From Paenibacillus_T sp033239625 (GTDB lineage: Bacteria; Bacillota; Bacilli; Paenibacillales; Paenibacillaceae), in contig NZ_BTCK01000008.1 of NCBI RefSeq assembly GCF_033239625.1, positions 62,001 through 126,000 on the forward strand: a DNA stretch of 64,000 bases, written 5' to 3'. This document shows, piece after piece, positions 25,739 to 34,157 of this stretch (position 1 is the stretch's first letter; each line of letters opens with the position of its first letter). The notes beneath the pieces are model-generated. The model was given only the letters and a program-made list of their open reading frames with translations. It was not told where the DNA came from and ran no database searches. A program made the translations under genes and the position numbers.

Positions 25739-27196
25739 CTAACGACTGAGCACCCACGTATCCTTCACGCCGCCGCCCTGCGAAGAGTTGACGATGAGCG
25801 ATCCTTCATTCATGGCAACTCGCGTGAGGCCGCCCGGAATCACATGGGAATCCGTCCCTTTCAATACGAAAGCGCGCAAGTCGATATGCCGCGGCACCAT
25901 CGCGCCATCCAGCATAATCGGCGCACGCGACAACTGCATCGTTGTCTGAGCGACGTATTTCTCCGGCGTCTTGCGGATCGCATCCGCGAATACGGCAATT
26001 TCTTTCGGAGACGCGGCCGGTCCTATTAGCATGCCATAACCGCCGGACAGTGACGTTTCCTTCACGACAAGCTCATCCAGATGGGCAAGCGCGAATTCCC
26101 TGTCCTCTTTGCGTGTCAGAATGTAAGTGGGTACGTTGTGCAAAATCGGCTCTTCGCCGAGGTAATAACGGATCATGTCCGGCACATAAGCGTAAACTGC
26201 TTTGTCATCGGCAACGCCTGTTCCTGGCGCATTCGCAATCGCGACATTGCCTGCCCGATAAGCGTTCATAAGTCCCGGTACGCCCAATAAGGAGCTTGGA
26301 TTGAATGCAAGCGGATCGAGGAAATCATCATCGATGCGGCGATAGATGACGTCCACCTGACGCAGTCCGTTCAAGCTGCGGATGTATATCTTATGATCCA
26401 TGTAGACAAGATCGCGTCCCTCAACGAGGTGAAGGCCCATTTGCTGTGCTAGAAATGTATGCTCGAAGTAGGCGGAATTATAAGGGCCTGGGCTAAGAAG
26501 TGCGATGACAGGATCTTTTTTGCCCGTTGGACTAAGCGATTTGAGCGCGCTAAGGAACACGTTCAAGCTTCGTTCAACGTCCTGCACCGAGGAAGACAGG
26601 TACAAATCGTGGAATAGCTCACTCATCATCGTACGCCCCTTATATAGATAAGAGAATCCCGATGGTGAACGTAAATTATCTTCCAGCACATAATATCGGC
26701 CTCTCTCGTCGCGAATGAGATCAATGCCGGATGCCGTTATATAGATGCCGCCGGGAACATCAACCCCAACCATTTCCGGCCGAAAATACGTATTGGACAC
26801 GATCATCCGGCGCGGAATGACGCCATCTTTTACAATATGCTGATCATGGTAAATATCATGCAAGAATGCATTCAACGCTTGCACCCGCTGACGGAGACCG
26901 CGTTCGATCGCTTCCCATTCATGCTTCGGAATGACGCGCGGAATAAAGTCGAATGGGATCGTCCGCTCCAGCGGTTCCGTCTGGTTCGGTTCGTACAGCG
27001 TGAAGGTAATGCCCTCTTCCAGCATTCTCTGATTCAGCGCTTGCTGCCGAGCGGCAAGCTCTGCTGGCTTCATTCGGGAGAACAGCCGATATACAGAATC
27101 ATAGTGCGGACGAACGGTAAAGTCCGTGTCGAACATTTCGTCGTAGAACGATTGTGAATCATAATACGGTGTCTGCGACTGTCTGGCCGTCGACAT
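25739..27196 (-). CDS. Circularly permuted ATP-grasp protein (DUF404/DUF407 type)
   Basis: 485 residues. Typical family segments include YDEMFD near the start, GIYITASGIDLIRDERGRYYVLEDNLRSPSG (about 140-180), ALLSPGPYNSAYFEHTFLA (about 220), YRRIDDDFLDPL (about 285) and VVKETSLSGGYGMLIGP (about 365). The family is expected to use ATP to join a carboxylate to an amine, giving an amide-linked product; the substrate is unknown. It is the first gene of the operon with alpha-E and transglutaminase genes. Start ATG 27196 follows GGAGGAGG. A TTGACA promoter lies about 120 bp upstream. Confidence 0.9.
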   Translation of the reverse strand: MSTARQSQTPYYDSQSFYDEMFDTDFTVRPHYDSVYRLFSRMKPAELAARQQALNQRMLEEGITFTLYEPNQTEPLERTIPFDFIPRVIPKHEWEAIERGLRQRVQALNAFLHDIYHDQHIVKDGVIPRRMIVSNTYFRPEMVGVDVPGGIYITASGIDLIRDERGRYYVLEDNLRSPSGFSYLYKGRTMMSELFHDLYLSSSVQDVERSLNVFLSALKSLSPTGKKDPVIALLSPGPYNSAYFEHTFLAQQMGLHLVEGRDLVYMDHKIYIRSLNGLRQVDVIYRRIDDDFLDPLAFNPSSLLGVPGLMNAYRAGNVAIANAPGTGVADDKAVYAYVPDMIRYYLGEEPILHNVPTYILTRKEDREFALAHLDELVVKETSLSGGYGMLIGPAASPKEIAVFADAIRKTPEKYVAQTTMQLSRAPIMLDGAMVPRHIDLRAFVLKGTDSHVIPGGLTRVAMNEGSLIVNSSQGGGVKDTWVLSR

Positions 27197-27637
27197 GTCA
27201 ACCGCCTCCTCCTAGGTGCTGCAGCAACCTTTCTCAATCGTGCCATTCGCTGTTATGCTAGTATATGTCACGAATTGTTACACAATAGCCGCAAATTGGG
27301 AATGAATTTAGTTTGATCCTACAACATCCTTGCCTTTTGTGTCAACTTATATAACATAATATAGAAGGTTCATGGTACAAGGAAGACAGGACCCAACGAA
27401 TTGGATCCTGTCTTCTCGTTATCCGGGCTCCGAACTGCGCCTTCCACCATCTGCTAATGATTCGCCCAATTACCTTCATTTTCCTGCTTAGAAGTTCGTC
27501 CGAGCTTGCATCGTTTTGGTTAAAGTACGCCTTACTGGAGTATATGTGAGCCCATATGGAAATATGCTTGCCTGCCAGGCAATTTTTTTGTCAAAAGTTG
27601 ACGGAACCATTCGATCGGTGACGAATCGTCACTTCGC
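27197..27637. other. Intergenic stretch with one promoter, one long hairpin and an orphan plus-strand terminator
   Basis: No coding frame is supported. The stretch holds the minus-strand promoter at 27316-27345 and a 15-bp hairpin with one mismatch at 27382-27415 (GAAGACAGGA...TCCTGTCTTC). A compact plus-strand terminator shape lies at 27568-27589 (TTGCCTG-C-CAGGCAA, then seven T). The last does not follow any plus-strand gene, so either a small RNA ends there or it is chance. The 15-bp hairpin lies downstream of the MATE gene and may end its transcript. Confidence 0.5.
27316..27345 (-). promoter_or_regulatory. Sigma-A promoter of the ATP-grasp operon
   Basis: On the minus strand TTGACA (27345-27340) is followed after 18 bases by TAGGAT (27321-27316). 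The predicted start near 27308 gives a leader of about 110 bases before ATG 27196. Confidence 0.6.
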
Positions 27638-28981
27638 CTAGTGGCTGACGGCCTCTTTCAGACGGATCGACGCCCAATCGGTCCGATAGAAGCGGATCAA
27701 GACGGAGATGCCGAATACGGTCAAGTAGAGGTACAGCGCAAGCCATGCCCCCATGCTGCCCCAGTCGAATACGAACAAGAACAGGTACGCAAGCGGTACG
27801 AACAGTGTCCACGAGCAAATAACCGAGACGCGCAGAAGGAACGTTGTCTCACCTAGCCCGCGCATGCATCCCGCGTAAACGTTAAGCAGTCCATCGAAAA
27901 TTTGCAGATAAGCTGACACGCTAATCAAGTGCGCCGCAAGTTTATACACTTCCGGATCGTTAGTATATGCGTGAGCTATTGGTACCGCGAATATGAGTTC
28001 AAGCGTACCAAGCGCAATAAGGAACAAGGTGCCGAGAATCGCGACGTCCGTCCCTGCTCTTCGTCCAAGCTTCGTTTCGCCTTGTCCAACATAACGGCCA
28101 ACGAGTATCGTTGCAGTCGAACCGAAAGCAAAGGCTGGCATGAAGCCGAATGACATAATGCTTAGCGCCACTTCATTGGCTGCCAGCGCCTGATCGCCAA
28201 GCCTTGCAACGAACGCAGTGAACAAGTACATCGCGAGACTAAGCGAGAATTCCTGCACGCCCAGCTTGCCGCTCTCTGCAGCGATCAGCTTCATCTCGCG
28301 CCAATCGATGCGTGCAGGAACACGAGTACGATACTTGCGATGCAGAGGGAATAAGAAAACGTATGCACAGACCAGCGCTTGAATGCCCTCCCCAAGCAGC
28401 ATCGCAATGCCCGCTCCCTTAAGCCCAAGCTCAGGCAGCCCCCAATGACCATACGTCAGCGTGTATGTACCGACTAACATAATCACATTCGCAATAATCG
28501 ATACGACCATGGACAACCTAGTCGCCCCAATGCCTCTTAGAAAGCCGTGGAAAGCGAAGTTGAAAATACCGAATGCCATTGCATAGAAGCGAAGCTCCGT
28601 ATAGAGCGTACCCGCTTCAACCAACTCATCGGAGCCGCCGGTTAATCGGAGCAGATCGTCCGCGAACAGCCAACCGACAGCGGCGAGGAACACGGCGAAT
28701 AAGGCACATAAATAGAAAGCGAAATAAGTGCGTTCAATCCCTTTGCGCATATTGCCTGCGCCGTCATTTTGCGCGACGAGGTAGTTGACCGTGTGGCCGA
28801 TGCCGGAGAAGATGGCGAAAGCGTTGTACATAATGATATTCACGACACCAACAATTGCGATAAACAAAAAGCCCAGCTTGCCGACGATGATAAGGTTGAG
28901 CGTACCCGTCACCGTTTGTCCTGCGAACGCAACCAGCGATGGGATCGCCAACGCAAGAATCATTTTCCAGCTTCGTAACAT
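27638..28981 (-). CDS. MATE-family multidrug efflux transporter
   Basis: 447 residues in about twelve membrane helices arranged as two similar halves. The opening (AIPSLVAFAGQTVTGTLNLIIVGKLG) and the matching second-half segment (EVALSIMSFGFMPAFAFGSTATILVGRYVGQG) are characteristic of NorM/DinF-type MATE transporters, which export cationic drugs using Na+ or H+. The start ATG 28981 follows AGAGGAG. It stands alone; a hairpin 230 bp downstream may be its terminator. Substrate unknown. Confidence 0.9.
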   Translation of the reverse strand: MLRSWKMILALAIPSLVAFAGQTVTGTLNLIIVGKLGFLFIAIVGVVNIIMYNAFAIFSGIGHTVNYLVAQNDGAGNMRKGIERTYFAFYLCALFAVFLAAVGWLFADDLLRLTGGSDELVEAGTLYTELRFYAMAFGIFNFAFHGFLRGIGATRLSMVVSIIANVIMLVGTYTLTYGHWGLPELGLKGAGIAMLLGEGIQALVCAYVFLFPLHRKYRTRVPARIDWREMKLIAAESGKLGVQEFSLSLAMYLFTAFVARLGDQALAANEVALSIMSFGFMPAFAFGSTATILVGRYVGQGETKLGRRAGTDVAILGTLFLIALGTLELIFAVPIAHAYTNDPEVYKLAAHLISVSAYLQIFDGLLNVYAGCMRGLGETTFLLRVSVICSWTLFVPLAYLFLFVFDWGSMGAWLALYLYLTVFGISVLIRFYRTDWASIRLKEAVSH

Positions 28982-29138
28982 GTTAGTCTCCTCTAGTGCT
29001 GAAGTTGCCCTAATTGTGCAGGAGGGAGCACAGACATGTCAACTGTATTAACGTGGGTAAATCGTAAATCGGAGAGGAGTGTGCGCTTCTGCTATTACAT
29101 TCAAGCACTCCCTATATCGGCCTGCCTGCGTATAGCAA

Positions 29139-29165
29139 AATAGCGACCCTCAGAGGGCCGCTATT
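29139..29165 (-). terminator. Terminator of the methyltransferase gene
   Basis: AATAGCGg pairs with CGCTATT around CCCTCTGAGGG, followed by TTGC on the minus strand. It lies ten bases after the stop codon. Confidence 0.7.
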
Positions 29166-29175
29166 CCACATCAAG

Positions 29176-29994
29176 CTACTTCCGAGTTGCAGTCACCCGC
29201 AGCCTACGGTAATCCACATGCCATTCTCCATCATGGAGCAAGGCTGGACGAAGACGCTCCTCCGTCCAGCGGACGACGGCATCGGCTTCCTCCGCCGGCA
29301 GTTCGGACAGGATGCCATCTGCGAACGTAGCCAGCCATCCGCGAAGCCCGTTCTCGCCGTTCGCCTGCTTCGTCGGTCGATCGAACAACACGGCTGTGTT
29401 CACTTCGAAGCCAGCTTGCTGCAGCACCATGCCATACTCCCCGATCGTCGGAAAATACCACGGCGACCGGAACGGCTGACTCGCGCCTACCGCTGTGAAA
29501 GCTTCGCGAAGCCCGTCCACTACCGCCTGAATGTTCCCGTGACCTCCGAATTCAACGACCAACCTTCCACCAGGCTTGAGCGAAGCCGCCATGCTGGCAG
29601 CAACCCCCGCCGCATCCTTCATCCAATGCAGCGCCGCGTTGCTGAACACAGCGTCTGCGGGAGCTTCCGCAACATAACGTTGTCCGTCGGCTACCTCGAA
29701 TTTAATGCCAGGATATTTGGCACGCGCGCTGTCGATCATCGAAGCCGAAAAGTCGATCCCCGCTACATGTGCGCCTTTCTCGGCGATCGCCGCCGCGAGG
29801 TCACCTGAACCACAGCCCCAATCAATTACCGTCTCACCTGGCTTAACTTGAAGCAGATCGATCAACGGTGCGCCGAACGCGGACACGAATGCCATCTCCC
29901 GATCATAAACTTCAGGTTTCCACGTCTGCCGCTGCCCTGACATCTTCTCTCCATTCGCACTTGGCTGATTCACGCTTACTCGTTCGTTAACCAT
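29176..29994 (-). CDS. Class I SAM-dependent methyltransferase (trans-aconitate methyltransferase-like)
   Basis: 272 residues. Motif I is VIDWGCGSGDLAAAI (about 57-71), followed by the acidic end of strand 2 (VAGIDFSASMI) and a motif IV region DAVFSNAALHWMKD near 117-130. This layout resembles trans-aconitate 2-methyltransferase (Tam) and related small-molecule methyltransferases. The Tam assignment is loose; only the fold is certain. The start is taken as ATG 29994, ten bases after AGGAG; GTG 30003 touches the binding site. Transcribed alone. Confidence 0.85.
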   Translation of the reverse strand: MVNERVSVNQPSANGEKMSGQRQTWKPEVYDREMAFVSAFGAPLIDLLQVKPGETVIDWGCGSGDLAAAIAEKGAHVAGIDFSASMIDSARAKYPGIKFEVADGQRYVAEAPADAVFSNAALHWMKDAAGVAASMAASLKPGGRLVVEFGGHGNIQAVVDGLREAFTAVGASQPFRSPWYFPTIGEYGMVLQQAGFEVNTAVLFDRPTKQANGENGLRGWLATFADGILSELPAEEADAVVRWTEERLRPALLHDGEWHVDYRRLRVTATRK

Positions 29995-30142
29995 CTCTCG
30001 CACGCTCCTATCCGTTACTGTTCATTCCCTTATAATGGTTATATCACGATCGATTTCATAACTGAAATATATAATGTCTATTTACTTAATAGGAACAGAC
30101 TATAAACAGACTCATACCTACATACCTAGTTCAACTGAAAGA

Positions 30143-30182
30143 AGCATCGAACATGAACAGCTTGCTGTACATGTCCGATGCT
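30143..30182 (-). terminator. Terminator of the GH31 gene
   Basis: AGCATCGgACATG pairs with CATGTtCGATGCT, with an inner ACAG/CTGT stem, followed by TCTTTC on the minus strand. Confidence 0.75.
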
Positions 30183-30257
30183 CCTTATATCGGAGTTCGA
30201 GATGGGCTCACAAGATTAGTTGTGCGGGACCCATCGTGATTAACAATCGAGTTGCAA

Positions 30258-32585
30258 CTACCTTCTCGTCCACTCGATTCGTGCCGGCCATTGCTCGAAC
30301 TTCAGGATCATGCTCGTGCCTGCCGCATTCGCTTCGACCGCAATCGATTCTAACCGCTCGATTTCTTGATTGTCCGCCGACAAAGCGCGTACTTGATTCA
30401 ACTGACTGCGCAGGCCGTGGATCGTTACGCGAACCGAATGATTTGCTTCCTCCATACCTGCATGTATGACGCTTGTCGAGAACGAAACGGATTGGCCCGT
30501 CTCCTGCAGAATCAACTCGCGATGGATGTACTGGCCATTGCGGTGTTGATCCGTCAAGCCATCATCCTCATAATGAAGCTTCACATTGGTATCGGCACCA
30601 TTAGTTACATAGAGCTCCACGTGGCGGATTGATGCTGCCGCCGGATCTGCTGTGTGCTGAGCATTCTCTCCCTGCTGAACAATAATGGCTCCTCCACGAA
30701 TATAGATCGGCATCGTCTCAAGCGGCGCCTTCGCAAGCACATGCTGCCCGCCGCTTAGACGTTCACCTGTCCAATAGTCGTACCATTGTCCTTCCGGCAG
30801 GTAGACCGAGCGGCAAGCCACACCAGGCTTCAAGACTGGCGCGACGAGAATATCCGTGCCTAGCAAATATTGATCATTCATGTTAGCAACCGATGGATCC
30901 TCGGGATATTCGAGCACTAGCGGACGGACAATCGGCACGCCCGACTCATTCGCTTCCTTGAACAAGCTGTAGATCGTTGGCATGAATCGATAACGCAGAC
31001 TAATATATGCACGGCAGATCTGCTCGACCGCAGCGCCGAATGCCCATGGCTCCTGCCGAATCGAGCCCAATTCGCTATGATTGCGGAAGTAAGGAAGCAG
31101 CGCGCCAGCCTGCATCCAACGCGCTAACAATTCGCCGCCGCCGTGCGAGGCGAATCCGCCGACATCGGCTCCTGTGAATGCGACGCCCGACAGCCCAAGA
31201 TTCAGAATCATCGGAATCGACTGCGCCAGATGCTCCCAATAGCTGCGGTTATCGCCTGTCCATACGGCAGCGTACTTTTGAATACCGGCATAACCTGCAC
31301 GGGTCAATACGAATGGCCGCTCCCCTTCCAGAAGCCGCTCCAATCCGAGGAATGTCGCCTTCGACATCCATAGACCATACAGATTGTGCAGCTCGCCATG
31401 CGTCCTTGGCCGACCATCGTTGTTATGCATCACTTCAGCATCCATCGTCTTCGATTCCGAATCGAAGACAGACGGCTCGTTCATATCGTTCCAGATGCCG
31501 CTGACGCCCATCTCTGTATAGAAGGCATGAAGATCGCCCCACCACTGTGCCGCAGCCGGATCCGAGAAGTCCGGGAACACGCTCTCCCCTGGCCATACTT
31601 TGCCCGAGAACAACTCGCCTTCGATGAAGCGGCAGAAGTAATCGTCCGCAAGCCCTTCCCGGTAGACAGGATCGGATGCTGTCTTCTTCACGCCTGGATC
31701 GACGATCGGAACGATACGAATACCCAACTCCTTCAGCTGGGCGATCATCGCCTTCGGATCTGGGAAGCGGATCGGATCGAACGTAAAGACGCGATAGCTC
31801 TCCATATAATGAATATCAAGGTAGATGGCATCGCAAGGAATGCCTTTCTCACGGAACGTACGCGCGAGCGTCAACACTTCCTCCTGGTCCATATAGCTGT
31901 ACCGGGATTGATGATAACCAAGCGACCACTTAGGCGGCATCGGCGTCCTCCCCGTTAACAGCGTGTAGCGGCTAACGATTGATTTGATATCAGGACCCGC
32001 AATGACGTAATAACGCAGAGCGCCCGTTGCACAACCGAGGCTGAACGATTCGGCAAACGATCGCATATCGACGTATGTACGTCCTGGATTATCGAGGAAA
32101 ATCCCATACGCCCCGTCTTCATCCGCATGGATGATGAACGGAATCGATTGATACAGCGCATCGATATCCTGCACATGGGGAGAATAGACGTCCGTATTCC
32201 ACATTTCGTAGCGTTCGCCGGTCTTATTCAGGAATCCAGCCTTCTCCCCAAGCCCATAGAAACGAGAAGACTCCGATTTAGCCCAATAAGCACTCGCCTT
32301 CCACTTCGCATTCCATGAAAGGCCCGATTGACGCGCGAATGCACCTTTCTCCGTACCAAAAGCAATCGCCGATGACTGCAGATCGATCTCGACGACTTGC
32401 TTACTGCCTCTTAGCGTCAGCTTCTGTCCCTCTATCACATACTTCGCTTCTTGCGGAATCGGCAGCTCGACCTCATTCGTCCCCGCCGTTGCAAACGAGT
32501 CACCTGTTCCTAACAGCGTAACTTGAATGAAATCATCGCCGTACAGCGCAATGTCCAGCACGCCTTGTTGATAATGAAGATTCAT
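30258..32585 (-). CDS. Glycoside hydrolase family 31 alpha-glucosidase
   Basis: 775 residues: N-terminal beta-sandwich, catalytic barrel (about 215-560) and C-terminal beta domains. The nucleophile is Asp367 in GIWNDMNEPSVF and the acid/base Asp445 in WTGDNRSYW. The substrate-binding motif FYGLGEKAG is at about 109-117. It releases alpha-linked glucose (or xylose) from oligosaccharides. No signal peptide, so intracellular. The start ATG 32585 has no clear ribosome binding site (upstream is TCGTCATCATGGC), unlike almost all neighbours; no better in-frame start is seen. Monocistronic with a strong terminator. Confidence 0.9.
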   Translation of the reverse strand: MNLHYQQGVLDIALYGDDFIQVTLLGTGDSFATAGTNEVELPIPQEAKYVIEGQKLTLRGSKQVVEIDLQSSAIAFGTEKGAFARQSGLSWNAKWKASAYWAKSESSRFYGLGEKAGFLNKTGERYEMWNTDVYSPHVQDIDALYQSIPFIIHADEDGAYGIFLDNPGRTYVDMRSFAESFSLGCATGALRYYVIAGPDIKSIVSRYTLLTGRTPMPPKWSLGYHQSRYSYMDQEEVLTLARTFREKGIPCDAIYLDIHYMESYRVFTFDPIRFPDPKAMIAQLKELGIRIVPIVDPGVKKTASDPVYREGLADDYFCRFIEGELFSGKVWPGESVFPDFSDPAAAQWWGDLHAFYTEMGVSGIWNDMNEPSVFDSESKTMDAEVMHNNDGRPRTHGELHNLYGLWMSKATFLGLERLLEGERPFVLTRAGYAGIQKYAAVWTGDNRSYWEHLAQSIPMILNLGLSGVAFTGADVGGFASHGGGELLARWMQAGALLPYFRNHSELGSIRQEPWAFGAAVEQICRAYISLRYRFMPTIYSLFKEANESGVPIVRPLVLEYPEDPSVANMNDQYLLGTDILVAPVLKPGVACRSVYLPEGQWYDYWTGERLSGGQHVLAKAPLETMPIYIRGGAIIVQQGENAQHTADPAAASIRHVELYVTNGADTNVKLHYEDDGLTDQHRNGQYIHRELILQETGQSVSFSTSVIHAGMEEANHSVRVTIHGLRSQLNQVRALSADNQEIERLESIAVEANAAGTSMILKFEQWPARIEWTRR

Positions 32586-32652
32586 GCCATGATGACGATG
32601 TTCGTTATTACGTTAGATCCGTCGTATATTACGCATCTATAATAATCGATTA

Positions 32653-33378
32653 TTAAGATTCCGCATCCTCATGAAACACAACGACTTTTTCCCCTTGCTT
32701 AACGAATGCATCGTTGATCCACTCGAACGTGGATTCGAACGTTTCCCCTCGTCTGTTATCGTAATAACGATTGAGGAACGAGCTTGGTGGCTTCTTTGCA
32801 TAGCGGGTTGAATAATAGCCGTCTTTGTCAGACGTGAAGATCGGCCCTCCGATTCGCGAGATGCCTTCCGGCTGAATCGTATAGAGGTTAAAAATATTTC
32901 CGTTGCTTGATGCATACTGACCGACCGTAAATTCCATATAGCCATCCCCATTGTAATCATCGAACGGAATTTCGAACGGCAGTTGGTCTTTGCGGAATGT
33001 CATGCTTTCATCGAAATCCATCCCTAAGTCACGCGATTGCAGCACATCTCCCGCATCATCCGTCAGCACGGCAGCGAACTGCCCGACATAACAATCCCCT
33101 TCGATCGGGCCTGGATCTGGGTAATTCACAAGCTTCCCGTCGCTCAGCTTAATGAGAAGCTTCTCCATCTTCCCATCGTTATCCCAATCGACTGCCGCTT
33201 CTGATATTGTGACGTCGGTCAGATGGCCGCTGTCTTCAGATACAGTCTCCGCATTCTGCGAACTTGCCAATGTTGATGGCGTTGCCCCTTCGTAATCGTC
33301 TGCAGCCTGACATGCCGCAAGAGACACCGTCAATAAGACAGCGCAGACGGCGCTGCCCGTAATCCGACTTAGATGCAT
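32653..33378 (-). CDS. Lipoprotein with EF-hand-like calcium loops
   Basis: 241 residues. The signal peptide (ITGSAVCAVLLTVSLAAC) ends in LAAC, giving a lipid-anchored cysteine. Two loops resemble EF-hand or VCBS-type calcium sites: DWDNDGKME (about 63-71) and DDYNGDGYMEF (about 139-149). The remainder is beta-rich and ends with acidic residues. The start ATG 33378 is six bases after GGAGAG; an earlier in-frame start lacks a site. Function unknown; a surface sensor or secreted-protein companion is possible. Confidence 0.75.
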   Translation of the reverse strand: MHLSRITGSAVCAVLLTVSLAACQAADDYEGATPSTLASSQNAETVSEDSGHLTDVTISEAAVDWDNDGKMEKLLIKLSDGKLVNYPDPGPIEGDCYVGQFAAVLTDDAGDVLQSRDLGMDFDESMTFRKDQLPFEIPFDDYNGDGYMEFTVGQYASSNGNIFNLYTIQPEGISRIGGPIFTSDKDGYYSTRYAKKPPSSFLNRYYDNRRGETFESTFEWINDAFVKQGEKVVVFHEDAES

Positions 33379-33520
33379 CGTACACTCTCCGATCATTCAT
33401 CGATTCTACTGCCTATATGGACGCTGTAGAAGCATGGAAAGTTACGAATGATCCGCTGCTGCAACCGCCATTTTCTATGGTACAATAGCTTGTCCAATAA
33501 ACCTTCTTTGGAGGTGTAGA

Positions 33521-34066
33521 ATGATTTATTTTGAGACAGAGAGACTGCAATTGCGCGACTGGGAAGAAGCGGACTTAGAGCCATTTCGACGACTGAATGC
33601 AGATGAGAGGGTTATGAAGCATTTTCCCAAAACCTTATCAACCGAAGAAACGAATATGCTCTATGCAACAATCGTATCCGAATTTGAAGAACGCGGCTTC
33701 GGGTTATACGCCGTAGAGGTCAAAGAAAATAAAGCGTTTATCGGCTTTATTGGCTTTCACCGGGCAACTTTCGAGGCTGAGTTTACACCGTGCATAGAAA
33801 TTGGATGGAGATTGAAGCAAGAGGCTTGGGGAAAAGGTTATGCAACGGAAGGCGCGGAAGCTTGCTTGCAATATGGCTTTAACACATTGGGATTGGATGA
33901 CGTGTACAGTTTTACAGCTGAGGTGAACATCCCTTCGAAGAACGTGATGCAGAAAATCGGCATGAGCTTTATTAAAACGTTCGATCATCCGAAGGTTGAG
34001 CGAAGCAGTCCTTTAAATAAACATGTGCTATTTCATATAAGTCGTAGTTCTTATAGGGATCAATAG
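33521..34066 (+). CDS. GNAT-family N-acetyltransferase (RimJ/RimL type)
   Basis: 181 residues with the Acetyltransf_3 layout: ETERLQLRDWEEADLEPF at the start, a beta-bulge strand (FIGFIGFH), and the acetyl-CoA loop EAWGKGYATEGAEACLQYGF (about 103-122), where GKGYATE is motif A. NIPSKNVMQKIGM near 142-154 closes the fold. It transfers acetyl from acetyl-CoA to an amine, perhaps a protein N-terminus or small molecule. GGAGGTG precedes ATG 33521, and TACAAT at about 33481 is a likely -10. Monocistronic. Confidence 0.9.
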   Translation: MIYFETERLQLRDWEEADLEPFRRLNADERVMKHFPKTLSTEETNMLYATIVSEFEERGFGLYAVEVKENKAFIGFIGFHRATFEAEFTPCIEIGWRLKQEAWGKGYATEGAEACLQYGFNTLGLDDVYSFTAEVNIPSKNVMQKIGMSFIKTFDHPKVERSSPLNKHVLFHISRSSYRDQ

Positions 34067-34082
34067 GTCATCCTTATTCGAG

Positions 34083-34137
34083 AAAGAAAAGCCATCCGAA
34101 ACCCATCTCAACGATGGAATTCGAATGGCTTCTTTCA
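34083..34137. terminator. Bidirectional terminator between GNAT and prkA genes
   Basis: GAAAGAAAAGCCATCCGAA pairs with TTCGAATGGCTTCTTTC with few mismatches. A/T runs lie on both sides, between two convergent genes. Confidence 0.8.
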
Positions 34138-34157
34138 TAACACTCTCGTGCTAATGC

